NCBI GenBank assembly: GCA_964647485.1
Contig: CAZYHV010000002.1
Span: 1-64,000 of the forward strand
Source of the DNA: FW021-bin31 sp964647485
GTDB taxonomy: Bacteria; Bacteroidota; Bacteroidia; Chitinophagales; Chitinophagaceae
DNA length: 64,000 nucleotides
Reading direction: 5' to 3'
Part shown: in pieces, positions 37,033 through 45,417 of the stretch
Layout: each line of letters begins with the position of its first letter
Numbering within the stretch: the stretch's first letter is position 1
Position numbers and translations under genes: made by a program
The notes under the pieces: generated by a model
Database searches by the model: none
Told to the model about the DNA's origin: nothing
What the model saw: only the letters and a program-made list of their open reading frames with translations

Positions 37033-37479
37033 TTAGAAATGTGTTTCTTTTTCAATCATTTGAGCAACGACTTTATCAATGGGAAGATCGACATCTTTTT
37101 CTGAGAAAATTTCCAATGGAATCATTCTAAAGGACTCTCTTTTTTGATTCGCTTCATCAAAATCAAAGGGTTTGGAGGCAAGATTCACTTTTAATGATTC
37201 CATTGGTTTTACACGGTAATAAACAGAAATGATTTGGCTTCCATCACCAAAACCTGATTTCTGATAAAAATCAGTAGTATAAAAATGATCTTTTACCGCT
37301 ATTTTTTGATGTAATTCTTCCTGCCACTCTCTTTTTAGACAATCTTTGGTTCCCTCTCCTTCTTCTAATCCCCCTCCGGGAAATTTAGTGTAATATGCTC
37401 CTTTGATTTTCTCGTCAGACACCAAGATATTTCCATATGTGATGTAAATCCCGTAAACGCGTACATTGAAATTAAACAT
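37033..37479 (-). CDS. Nudix hydrolase
   Basis: Protein of 148 residues with a full Nudix box GGGLEEGEGTKDCLKREW followed by QEEL, which fits GX5EX7REUXEE. It should hydrolyse a nucleoside diphosphate linked to another group; the substrate is not predictable. The preceding GAYYTKFPGG strand is also typical. It lies 54 bases upstream of the Fic gene on the same strand and may be co-transcribed with it. There is no signal peptide. Confidence 0.93.
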   Translation of the reverse strand: MFNFNVRVYGIYITYGNILVSDEKIKGAYYTKFPGGGLEEGEGTKDCLKREWQEELHQKIAVKDHFYTTDFYQKSGFGDGSQIISVYYRVKPMESLKVNLASKPFDFDEANQKRESFRMIPLEIFSEKDVDLPIDKVVAQMIEKETHF

Positions 37480-37675
37480 AGCTATTATTAGTTTTTAAAG
37501 ACATACTCTTCGCTCAATTCTCGAATGAGGCTTGCCGAACAAACAAATATAGCCCGCTTTATTTGATTAAAATAACATCTATCCCTTTTGCATGAAGGTG
37601 TATTTTCATTAAAAAATTGTAAAAAGTTGTTGGTTTTATCGAACTGTCTTTATTTTGTGCCTCTAAAAACAAGTC

Positions 37676-38275
37676 ATGTCTGATAAAAATTCCATTTTGG
37701 GATTGGAACTCCCTACTGATCCACGTTGGGTAAATTTAGCTGCTCTCTCTTTAGAAGAAATTCTTACCGACCATGCCTGGTGCGAACAAAAAGCAGCGAC
37801 TTCCTGTATCTCCTTAATTCAGAGATATCCGGAAAAAGAAAGGCTGGTCAATGATTTAGCTCCTATTGTGACTGAAGAATGGGGACATTTTCAAATGGTA
37901 TTGGCTGAAATGAATAAGAGGGATCTAAGATTAGGCCCCCAAAGAAAAGACCTTTATGTTAATGCACTTTTGCAACATTCCACTAAAGGCGGGAAGCAAG
38001 AAGATCGACTATTGGATCAATTATTGATTTGTGCCTTAATAGAAGCCAGAAGTTGTGAACGCTTCAAACGACTTAGCGAGGGATTAGAAGATACCTATTT
38101 GAGAAAGTTTTATCGGGGATTCATGGAAAGCGAAGCCGGACATTACACGCTGTTCATCTCTCTGGCAAAGGAATACCTTCCGGAAGAAAAAGTAAAAATA
38201 AGATGGAAAGAATGGCTGAAACTAGAAGCAGAAATCATGAACAGTTTAGAGGTAAGAGGCGATAGAATGCACTGA
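37676..38275 (+). CDS. miaE: tRNA-(ms2io6A)-hydroxylase
   Basis: Di-iron monooxygenase of 199 residues that hydroxylates the isopentenyl group of ms2i6A37 in tRNA. Ferritin-like iron ligands are in ILTDHAWCEQKAA, VTEEWGHFQMVLAEM, CALIEARSCERFKR and MESEAGHYTLF, so all ligands seem to be present. The length matches the family. Its start follows a promoter-like TTATTTTG about 25 bases upstream. The modification needs MiaA and MiaB, which are not in the window. Confidence 0.93.
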   Translation: MSDKNSILGLELPTDPRWVNLAALSLEEILTDHAWCEQKAATSCISLIQRYPEKERLVNDLAPIVTEEWGHFQMVLAEMNKRDLRLGPQRKDLYVNALLQHSTKGGKQEDRLLDQLLICALIEARSCERFKRLSEGLEDTYLRKFYRGFMESEAGHYTLFISLAKEYLPEEKVKIRWKEWLKLEAEIMNSLEVRGDRMH

Positions 38276-38311
38276 TAGAAGAGGATAGCCTCTAACCATG
38301 AAACAGTAATC

Positions 38312-38842
38312 TCAAGATTGTATTAATTCTAGACTTATACGAATATTTATTTCATCTGCCACTACCAGCCCCCCGGACTCTGTTAATGCATTGTATTTTA
38401 AGCCAAAGTTTTTTCTGTTTATTTTTCCGGTTACTTCAAATCCTGCTCTGTATTTACCGTTAGCTTCTTTAATAATTCCCCCTTTTTCTACTTGTAGCGT
38501 AACCGGTTTTGTCGTGCTTCGCATCGTCAACTCTCCGATCATTTCATAATGATTATCATCCAATTGTTTTACTTCTGTACTTTTAAAAGAAATATTCGGA
38601 TGATGCTCAGCATCAAAAAAATCGGCTGACTTCAGATGCTCTTCCCGCTGTTTATTTTTGGTTTCAATAGAATCCACAGGGGCAGTAAAAGTAGCTTTTG
38701 CCGTAGAAAAATCATCTTCTTCAGTTTCCACTTTAGCCTCAAATTGATTGAATTCTCCAACCACATTGGAGACCATCATGTGTCTTACTTTAAATTGTAC
38801 TTGGGAGTGCGCCTCATCCGTACTCCATTGTATTTTTGCCAT
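38312..38842 (-). CDS. YceI-family lipid-binding-like protein
   Basis: Protein of 176 residues with the lipocalin-like YceI fold: WSTDEAHSQVQFKVRHM, VVGEFNQFEAKV, the DFFDAEHHPNISFKS segment, RSTTKPVTLQV and the ending GGLVVADEINIRISLEL. Members bind isoprenoid-type lipids. Unlike many homologues it has no signal peptide, so it should be cytosolic. It is convergent with miaE. It could be a stress or polyprenyl-binding protein; function beyond the family is unknown. Confidence 0.94.
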   Translation of the reverse strand: MAKIQWSTDEAHSQVQFKVRHMMVSNVVGEFNQFEAKVETEEDDFSTAKATFTAPVDSIETKNKQREEHLKSADFFDAEHHPNISFKSTEVKQLDDNHYEMIGELTMRSTTKPVTLQVEKGGIIKEANGKYRAGFEVTGKINRKNFGLKYNALTESGGLVVADEINIRISLELIQS

Positions 38843-38876
38843 ATTTTAGTAGGATTTATGGTTCTAGGATACCTAT

Positions 38877-38993
38877 TTAAACATATTTTGGGGCAGAAAG
38901 TTTATAAAATAAAGAAAAAAGTGCAGCAATCAATTGTAAGCTGACTAATCCCATAACGGCAGCAATGCCAAAACGAAGCAAGGAACCAATCAA
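38877..38993 (-). CDS. possible small membrane protein, 38 codons
   Basis: Short reading frame starting at a TTG (38993-38991) and ending at TAA. On the minus strand AAAGGAG lies six bases before it. The product is strongly hydrophobic: the run IGSLLRFGIAAVMGLVSLQL (residues 2-21) is followed by IAALFSLFYK and a short polar tail. It looks like a single transmembrane peptide. It fills the gap between yceI and trmN6, where no other gene is evident. It could also be the remnant of a longer gene, and the TTG start is unusual. No function is proposed. Confidence 0.4.
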   Translation of the reverse strand: MIGSLLRFGIAAVMGLVSLQLIAALFSLFYKLSAPKYV

Positions 38994-39119
38994 AATAGAC
39001 TCCTTTGAGGATCGCTATCTTACTACAAAATGATAAAACAAAATATCATTTAAATCAACGATAATATACATCATCGTGGGTAATGACGATGGAATATTTC
39101 TTTTTAAGTCTATCTAACG

Positions 39120-39860
39120 TTATAAATGAAGATAGTAAGGTCGTAGCAATTCTCTAAAATCACTTGAATATTGACGCCTGTTATCACGAATGCATATTTC
39201 CTTAAAGATGGGAACACTTTCCTTTTTAGATAAAAACAATATGCTCCTGAAGCTGTTTTTATCCGGTCGGTTTTTGATGTGATAAATTTGTGTAGGGAAC
39301 AATTTATTTTCAAAGGCTAAGGTCTTAAATATTTCCTCTTTTTGAGTCGGTATCATGATACAGCAGGTTCCGGAAGGAGAAAGGAATAATTCAATTTTCT
39401 GAAGAAGTTCTTCATACATGAGATGGCTGCTGTGCATCGCCATATTTTTCGTTACCGACCTGCTTTTTAAATCATTGGCATAAAAAGGTGGATTGCAGAT
39501 AATAAAATCATAGCTTTGGGGGGGATGGAAGGTTCTGATATCGTCATGAATAATGCGGATATTCTTCCCGATGGTCGTATTTTTGATATTTTCATATGCC
39601 TGTTGACAAGCCGCTTCATTTATTTCTACGGCATCCAGTCTGTCAAAAGAGTGCATCTGAGCCACCATGAGGCTTAACAAACCGGTTCCTGCGCCAATAT
39701 CTAATCCACAAAGAGGCTGCAATCGGGTTGTCGTTTTAGCTGCAATTGCTCCCTGAAGACAAGAATCGGTGCAGACTTTCATCGCACAATGTTCCTGATT
39801 AATTTTGAATTCTTTGAATTGAAAGTAGGTATTGGACAAACTTTTTTTACAAAAATACAA
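39120..39860 (-). CDS. trmN6: tRNA1(Val) (adenine(37)-N6)-methyltransferase
   Basis: Rossmann-type methyltransferase of 246 residues of the YfiC/TrmN6 type, which adds m6A37 to tRNA-Val. It shows FQFKEFKINQ at the start, MKVCTDSCLQGA, the SAM loop LDIGAGTGLLSLM and the catalytic NPPF motif (ICNPPFYAND). The listed ATG gives a 7-residue N-terminal extension; a TTG at 39839 would begin at SNTYFQFKEF and fits the family better, so the exact start is open. It is divergent from plsC with about 45 bases between starts. Confidence 0.9.
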   Translation of the reverse strand: MYFCKKSLSNTYFQFKEFKINQEHCAMKVCTDSCLQGAIAAKTTTRLQPLCGLDIGAGTGLLSLMVAQMHSFDRLDAVEINEAACQQAYENIKNTTIGKNIRIIHDDIRTFHPPQSYDFIICNPPFYANDLKSRSVTKNMAMHSSHLMYEELLQKIELFLSPSGTCCIMIPTQKEEIFKTLAFENKLFPTQIYHIKNRPDKNSFRSILFLSKKESVPIFKEICIRDNRRQYSSDFRELLRPYYLHL

Positions 39861-39905
39861 AGGGTCTTTTTAATTTTACCGATTTAAGTACCACAATTTT
39901 AATTT

Positions 39906-40655
39906 ATGAAAGATATACCGGGTCGTATTTACGCTTTTTGGCTGTTAGTATGCTTTGCAGTGACTTTAATCTTAATCGCAATACCTACTGCCATTTGTCA
40001 ATATACGATGAAAGACGAAGTAAAGAAAACGGCGACCATATTGAAAGGTTATCGAATATGGATGAAAATACTCATGATTCTGGTATTTTGTAGAATCAGA
40101 GTAAAAGGCAAAAATCATTTTCAAAAAGGACAAAATTATATAGTAACCGTTAATCACAACGCCTTATTTGACATCCTGGTCTCCACCCCCAGTGTTCCCT
40201 TTGCCAGTAAAACGCTGGCCAAATCAGAGTTAGCTAAAATACCTATCTTTGGTTTGGTCTATAGAAGTGGTTCCATCCTTGTGAATCGAAAGAGTGCTCG
40301 AAGTCGCGCGGAAAGTATGAAGAAAATGAAGCATACTTTAGCTCAGGGAATGCATCTTATCCTGTATCCTGAGGGTACACGGAATAAAACTTCAGCACCG
40401 TTAAAATCTTTTCATGATGGGGCTTTTGCGATGGCTATAGAAGAACAAAAACCGATCATTCCCGCTCTGCTCTTCAATACGCGAAAAATTCTTCCTCCCA
40501 ATAAGAAGTTTTTTGCTCGACCTCAGAATGTGTCCATGCATTTCCTTAATCCCATATCTGTAAAAGGGCTGACACATGAAGATGTACCTAAACTAAAACA
40601 AGAAGTGTTTCAAATAATGTATGCCTATTTCGAAAAAAACCAAGACTTGTTATAA
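39906..40655 (+). CDS. plsC: 1-acyl-sn-glycerol-3-phosphate acyltransferase
   Basis: Membrane-associated acyltransferase of 249 residues for phosphatidic acid synthesis. The catalytic motif HX4D is VNHNALFDI, and the second motif is LILYPEGTRNKT. One hydrophobic segment near the N-terminus (LLVCFAVTLILIAIPTAI) anchors it. Length and motifs are normal for PlsC. It is a separate unit, and the region to the next gene (40656-40721) shows nothing else. Confidence 0.94.
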   Translation: MKDIPGRIYAFWLLVCFAVTLILIAIPTAICQYTMKDEVKKTATILKGYRIWMKILMILVFCRIRVKGKNHFQKGQNYIVTVNHNALFDILVSTPSVPFASKTLAKSELAKIPIFGLVYRSGSILVNRKSARSRAESMKKMKHTLAQGMHLILYPEGTRNKTSAPLKSFHDGAFAMAIEEQKPIIPALLFNTRKILPPNKKFFARPQNVSMHFLNPISVKGLTHEDVPKLKQEVFQIMYAYFEKNQDLL

Positions 40656-40721
40656 GCACCCAATACGACTGTTGTTTAACCATTGAAGGGGACAAAGAAC
40701 TTTAGCGATTCAATAGCAGAA

Positions 40722-41264
40722 TCAAGGTTCATAAACCATGGCCACATATTGATGTTCCTTCTCCTTACTATTCATTAATTCCTTATAATCAATCCAACTA
40801 TTCCCTCCTTCTTGAAACCATTGATCATTGATAATATCTTGAAAAGATACTTCCTTATAGCCTAAATCTTTATTTGCATGGATAACGGCAGGATGGGTTG
40901 TTAAGCTCAACATCTTAGCCTCAGGGAAAGTCTTTCTACTTAGAGAGAACAATGCCTTCTTTATTTTTTTTGAAAAACCTTGTCCTCTGTATTGAGGGGA
41001 AATAATGAGTCCTGAGGTGGCAATGTATTTTTTATGCTGCCATACTTCGAGATAAGAAAAACCAATCCATTCATTTTTGTCCGGAAGAAGGGCAATAACG
41101 GCTAACCCATCCTTAATTTTCTGTTTAATAAATGCAGTAGACCTTTGTCCTTTAGCCACTTTTCTTTGTGTAGCAGAAATAGCCATTTCATTCACAATCT
41201 CCGGGATATACCGAAAATCTTCGGGAGTGGCAATTCTAACGATATATGATAATGACGTTTTCAA
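40722..41264 (-). CDS. GNAT acetyltransferase of the ArgG-locus type
   Basis: GNAT protein of about 180 residues. The acetyl-CoA loop is QYRGQGFSKKIKKA, and the domain starts at IVRIATPEDFRYI. The pattern (NEMAISA, GFSYLEVWQHKKYIATSGLI, SLTTHPAVIHANKDLGY) resembles the GNAT gene found beside argG in many Bacteroidota, but no arginine genes lie here. The frame is open back to an ATG at 41435, adding 57 residues that do not resemble GNAT; I prefer the TTG at 41264 directly before the domain. Substrate unknown. Confidence 0.8.
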   Translation of the reverse strand: MKTSLSYIVRIATPEDFRYIPEIVNEMAISATQRKVAKGQRSTAFIKQKIKDGLAVIALLPDKNEWIGFSYLEVWQHKKYIATSGLIISPQYRGQGFSKKIKKALFSLSRKTFPEAKMLSLTTHPAVIHANKDLGYKEVSFQDIINDQWFQEGGNSWIDYKELMNSKEKEHQYVAMVYEP

Positions 41265-41537
41265 AACTTTATAATAAAAATGAAAAATGTCCCTAATACG
41301 GGAAAATGAAGAAAAATCCGTTCCTAATGAATTTGATATAGGAAACTTTATAAAGTAAAACGTCGTCGGATAAATAGAAAAAAGACAGGAAGACATAAGA
41401 AGCTTTGCCTTTCCCCGGAGAGGGAAAAACAACACCAGTTGCTGTTATGCTGATTAATTCTATTCATCTTAATAATTAATAAAGGATATTTTTATCCTAA
41501 AATTGCAAAGATATAAAAAATATTAAAATTAACATGC

Positions 41538-41572
41538 TTTTGGACCGTATTCGAGGGAGTTATATTAATTTG
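41538..41572 (+). promoter_or_regulatory. candidate promoter for the S8 protease
   Basis: TTTTG (41538-41542) and TTAATTTG (41565-41572) are separated by 22 bases, near the Bacteroidota -33/-7 spacing. The second is one base off TAnnTTTG. It lies 25 bases before the ATG at 41597. Confidence 0.45.
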
Positions 41573-41596
41573 CAGCGAAAATAAATAAATAAAATA

Positions 41597-43258
41597 ATGA
41601 AAACACTACGTATCCCAATCCTTTGTATAGTCGGACTGTTGTTAATTTCACTGACAAGTTGGCAATCCGTTCAGGCTCAAACCGCTGAAAAATATACTGA
41701 AGGATGGCAATTACTTGATCCAAAACAGGATGATGTTTATGGAGTCAGTGCCAAACGAGCATACAAAGAGTTATTACAAAATAAAACGCCGCATAAAGTG
41801 ATTGTCGCTGTTATTGATTCGGGCGTAGATACCGCCCACACGGATTTGAAAGGACATATTTGGAATAATAAAGGAGAAATTCCCGGAAATGGTAAAGATG
41901 ATGATCATAACGGATATGTGGATGACATTCGAGGTTGGAATTTTCTTGGAGGAAAAGATACCAGCGTTGTAAAGGCAAGTAGTGAATTAGATCGTATCTA
42001 TTACAAATTAAAGAAACGTTTTGCCCACGTATCTTCTATTGAAAACGTAGATAAAAAAGATAAAAAAGCATATAAGAAGTGGGAAAAAATCTCTGAAGAG
42101 CGACACAAAGATTCTGCAAGTAATGCGAAAAAGTATGAGACTATTTCTCAGGGGCTACAAAGATTTACCGTATTGGATCATATCTTAAAATCTCATTTAG
42201 GGGTAGATACTGTACGACTAAGCGATCTTCAGAATCTGGATACCAACAATGATACCTTACTAGCAGCTAAATCCATTGCTACAAGAGTCTTAAAACAACA
42301 AGGACCGAATGCCAACTTAGAGGATTTTATTAAGGAAGGTCAGGATTATGCAGATGATTTGAAAAGTAAATTAAAAACCGATGACGAAGATCCCAATGCA
42401 GCAAGAAAAGCCATTGTAGGAGATGATCCGAATAACATAAAGGATCAAGATTACGGAAACAACAACACCTTTGGATCTTTTGCCATGCATGCCACTCATG
42501 TGGCAGGAATCATTTCGGCTATTCGTCATAACGGCATTGGAATGGATGGCATAGCGAATGATGTAATGATTATGCCGGTAAGGGCTGTTCCTGATGGAGA
42601 TGAAAGGGATAAAGATGTGGCATTGGCAATACGTTATGCCGTAGATAATGGAGCACAAATAATTAATATGAGTTTTGGAAAATCTTATTCTCCTCATAAA
42701 AAATGGGTAGATGAGGCAGTAGAATATGCTGAGAAACACGATGTTCTCCTTATTCATGCGGCAGGAAATGACGGAACAAATATTGATTCTTTCCCCACTT
42801 ATCCCACTTCAGTATTAAACAAAAAACGCTTTCTATCTAAGAAACATAAAATTGTTGATAATTATATTACGGTAGGTGCCTCTAATCCAACAAATAAAAA
42901 TGGCGATCTCCCGGCAACTTTTTCTAATTATGGACAAAAGAGAGTTGATCTCTTCGCTCCCGGAGTAAACATTTATTCTACAGTTCCACATGATAAGTAT
43001 AAATCACTGAGTGGTACAAGTATGGCGACTCCGGTTGTCGTAGGGGTAGCAGCACTCGTATTAGAATATTATCCGGATCTAAGTGCGAAACAATTAAAAT
43101 GGGTACTCATGCACTCTGTAACTCCCTTAGGAGATTTGCTGGTCAATCAACCCGGAACCGGAAATAAAGTACGGTTTAAAACCCTAAGTAAAAGCGGAGG
43201 GATTGTCAATGCATATAAAGCTCTAAAACTAGCTGCTACAGTTAAAGGAAAAAGATAA
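41597..43258 (+). CDS. S8 family subtilisin-like serine protease
   Basis: Exported protease of 553 residues with a signal peptide ending QAQ. The triad is Asp74 (VAVIDSGVD), His301 (HATHVAGIISA) and Ser475 (SGTSMATPVV), with the oxyanion Asn in IHAAGNDG. About 225 residues separate Asp from His, far more than in typical subtilisins. This insertion is charged and helical-looking (roughly 105-285), and similar inserts occur in Bacteroidota proteases as far as I know. There is no C-terminal sorting domain, so it is probably periplasmic or outer-membrane associated. A strong terminator follows. Confidence 0.94.
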   Translation: MKTLRIPILCIVGLLLISLTSWQSVQAQTAEKYTEGWQLLDPKQDDVYGVSAKRAYKELLQNKTPHKVIVAVIDSGVDTAHTDLKGHIWNNKGEIPGNGKDDDHNGYVDDIRGWNFLGGKDTSVVKASSELDRIYYKLKKRFAHVSSIENVDKKDKKAYKKWEKISEERHKDSASNAKKYETISQGLQRFTVLDHILKSHLGVDTVRLSDLQNLDTNNDTLLAAKSIATRVLKQQGPNANLEDFIKEGQDYADDLKSKLKTDDEDPNAARKAIVGDDPNNIKDQDYGNNNTFGSFAMHATHVAGIISAIRHNGIGMDGIANDVMIMPVRAVPDGDERDKDVALAIRYAVDNGAQIINMSFGKSYSPHKKWVDEAVEYAEKHDVLLIHAAGNDGTNIDSFPTYPTSVLNKKRFLSKKHKIVDNYITVGASNPTNKNGDLPATFSNYGQKRVDLFAPGVNIYSTVPHDKYKSLSGTSMATPVVVGVAALVLEYYPDLSAKQLKWVLMHSVTPLGDLLVNQPGTGNKVRFKTLSKSGGIVNAYKALKLAATVKGKR

Positions 43259-43277
43259 ATCTTACGGAGATAATTTT

Positions 43278-43319
43278 AAAAATGGCGTCCTTTTCAGATT
43301 TGAAAGGGACGCCATTTTT
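43278..43319. terminator. bidirectional terminator between S8 protease and rnpB
   Basis: Perfect 13-bp inverted repeat (AAAAATGGCGTCC and GGACGCCATTTTT) extended by wobble and inner pairs to about 18 bp with a 6-base loop. T-runs flank it on both strands, so it can end transcription from the protease on the plus strand and from rnpB on the minus strand. Confidence 0.9.
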
Positions 43320-43337
43320 GATAAGTCTAATAAAAAC

Positions 43338-43728
43338 TACAGGTCTATAAGCCGGATTTTGTATCCGATAAAAAGCGGATGACTATCATTTATCTATGTC
43401 AATACTCACGTATTAACTTTATCTGCCTACCCATCTCGTCTTCTTCATTGAAAATGAGCGAGCCACTCATTATTCTGTAAAAACAGAATGACGAGACTTA
43501 TTTGGCATTTCAGCACACAAGGCTTACCCACCACAATTGTTACCAATTGTGACCGTAGGCTCTTACCCTACATTTTCACCCTTACCCTTCGTCATGCTCA
43601 GGGCGGTTATTTTCTGTGGCGCTAGCTGCTTTTTATTAAAAAAGCCCACCCGTTAGGTGGTGTGTTGCTCTTTGCTGTCCGGACTTTCCTCTTTTCAAAA
43701 ATATGAAAAGCGATAGTCCAACCTGTAG
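43338..43728 (-). ncRNA. rnpB: RNase P RNA, class A
   Basis: On the minus strand the 5' end CTACAGGT pairs with ACCTGTAG at the 3' end (helix P1). The universally conserved GAGGAAAGTCCGGAC (P4 side) is followed by GGGTAAGGGTGAAA and GGTAAGAGCC, and the far end has the complementary GATGGGTAGGCAG and CGGCTTATAGACC. The catalytic RNA matures tRNA 5' ends. One peripheral arm contains an extended hairpin (GTCTCGTCATTCTG ... GACGAGATGG) and another reads CCCTGAGCATGACGAAGGG, which resembles dispersed repeats. Length is about 391 bases. The ends are set by P1 and may be off by a few bases. Confidence 0.95.
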
Positions 43729-43807
43729 CGCAACAAAAGTACAGGATTAAAATAAGATGTTCATCATAAAAGTAGAAATATTAACTTGAGATCCTTCATC
43801 TGACCCA

Positions 43808-45331
43808 TTAACTGATTTCTGCCAAATGGTGTGCTGCATTAAAAGCTTTCCCCAGATGAGATATGAGAGAATGCGCGCTCATGCTTTCCTTAGACTCTGA
43901 CTGTATCACAGCCAGATCACCTGATTTTCCATGTAACCAAGCCCCCAATATAGCAGATTGAGGAGCAGAATAGCCTTGTCCTAATAATCCGGTCACAATT
44001 CCTGTTAACACATCCCCACTCCCTCCGGTAGCCATTCCTGCATGTCCGGTAGTATTAAACCACACATGACCTTCGGAATCGGAGACACTCGTATAATGTC
44101 CTTTTAGTAGGATTGTCACCTGTAATAATTTACTTTTCTCCCTTTGCAATTGTAATCTTTCGTAGGAGTTGGCAGATTTTCCAAATAAACGTTCAAATTC
44201 TTTAGGATGAGGAGTAAGAATAGAGCCTTTCGGGATTTCAGAAAGCCATTTAGGATTTTCACTTAAAATATTAAGTGCATCTGCATCTAAAACCATGGGA
44301 AGATCCTTTTTAAGGGCGGAATGAAGCATCTGTTGTGTTTCTTTTTGAGTCCCTATTCCGGGGCCAATTCCCAATACATTGATTGCCGGTTTTTCATCAG
44401 GAAAACGGGTAAGTAGAAATTCATTTTCATCTGTTAGACACATGGCTTCCGGAACAGAAGACTGGAGAATATTATATCCACAGCGGGGACAATATACTGT
44501 TGTCAAACCGATTCCCGATTTAACATTCGCCTGTGTCGTTAATACGGCAGCTCCCATTTTCCCATAGCTTCCTGCTATTAACAAAGCATGACCATAGGTT
44601 CCTTTATGGGAAAAAGGAGCTCTTTTCTTTAAATTTTCAGAAATATATGGAGCACTCGTTATCCTATAAGGAGTTTTTGTTTTTCGAATATATTCCGAAT
44701 GAATACCAATGGGTAATACATGCACCTCTCCTACAAAAGCACTATTTTCTTTAAAAAAGAAGGCCAGTTTTTTAAACTCAAAACTCAAGGTATGATCTGC
44801 CTTTATTGCAATTTTATCAATAGGATTATTTTCTGCTTGTAATCCCGAAGGCATATCGATAGAAATTACTAAGTGACTTTGTGTATTTATTTTCTGAACC
44901 ACTTTTTTAACCAATCCTTTGAGCGGTCTGTTCATTCCTGTTCCAAAAAGTGCATCAATGAGTATGGTTTTTTCGGGAATTGAAGGAAAATCCAGAATGT
45001 TTTTGATTTCCAAGGCTCGTTTTGGATAAGTCTGCTTAAATTTCCTTTTGTTGATACTACAGTCTTCCGAGAAATGATCAGAAAATAAAACGGTAAAGGT
45101 TTTGACATAAAAACCTTTATTTGACAGTAACCTAGCCAAAGCAAACCCATCCCCTGCATTATTACCTACACCACAAAATACATAAAATGCAGAATCTTTG
45201 GGAAAAGTAGCTCGTATCCAGTTTGCACACTGCCTTGCAGCTCTTTCCATAAGGTAGATACTCTTGATAGGTTCATGATCTATGGTATATTGATCTCCTT
45301 TTCTTATTTGCTTTGCAGAAAATATCTTCAT
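43808..45331 (-). CDS. nnr: bifunctional NAD(P)H-hydrate epimerase / ADP-dependent dehydratase
   Basis: Repair enzyme of 507 residues for damaged NAD(P)H. The N-terminal half is the epimerase (YjeF_N; GVGNNAGDGFALARLL). The C-terminal half is the carbohydrate-kinase-like dehydratase, starting near residue 245 (KGTYGHALLIAGSYGKMGAA), with the ATP/ADP site ATGGSGDVLTG and the ILKGHYT segment. Both active-site regions look intact. It is a single gene between rnpB and the small outer-membrane protein. Confidence 0.95.
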   Translation of the reverse strand: MKIFSAKQIRKGDQYTIDHEPIKSIYLMERAARQCANWIRATFPKDSAFYVFCGVGNNAGDGFALARLLSNKGFYVKTFTVLFSDHFSEDCSINKRKFKQTYPKRALEIKNILDFPSIPEKTILIDALFGTGMNRPLKGLVKKVVQKINTQSHLVISIDMPSGLQAENNPIDKIAIKADHTLSFEFKKLAFFFKENSAFVGEVHVLPIGIHSEYIRKTKTPYRITSAPYISENLKKRAPFSHKGTYGHALLIAGSYGKMGAAVLTTQANVKSGIGLTTVYCPRCGYNILQSSVPEAMCLTDENEFLLTRFPDEKPAINVLGIGPGIGTQKETQQMLHSALKKDLPMVLDADALNILSENPKWLSEIPKGSILTPHPKEFERLFGKSANSYERLQLQREKSKLLQVTILLKGHYTSVSDSEGHVWFNTTGHAGMATGGSGDVLTGIVTGLLGQGYSAPQSAILGAWLHGKSGDLAVIQSESKESMSAHSLISHLGKAFNAAHHLAEIS

Positions 45332-45365
45332 GATATAAAATTACTGTATTATTTTAAAACACAAA

Positions 45366-45393
45366 AGCCGTTCCTTTTATAAGAGGAACGGCT
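45366..45393 (-). terminator. terminator of the small outer-membrane protein gene
   Basis: Perfect 10-bp inverted repeat AGCCGTTCCT and AGGAACGGCT with an 8-base loop. On the minus strand TTTTGTGTTTT follows it, 24 bases past the stop of the gene at 45418. It precedes the nnr start, so nnr is likely transcribed on its own. Confidence 0.85.
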
Positions 45394-45417
45394 ATAAAAA
45401 TAAGAATTCAGTTTTTC

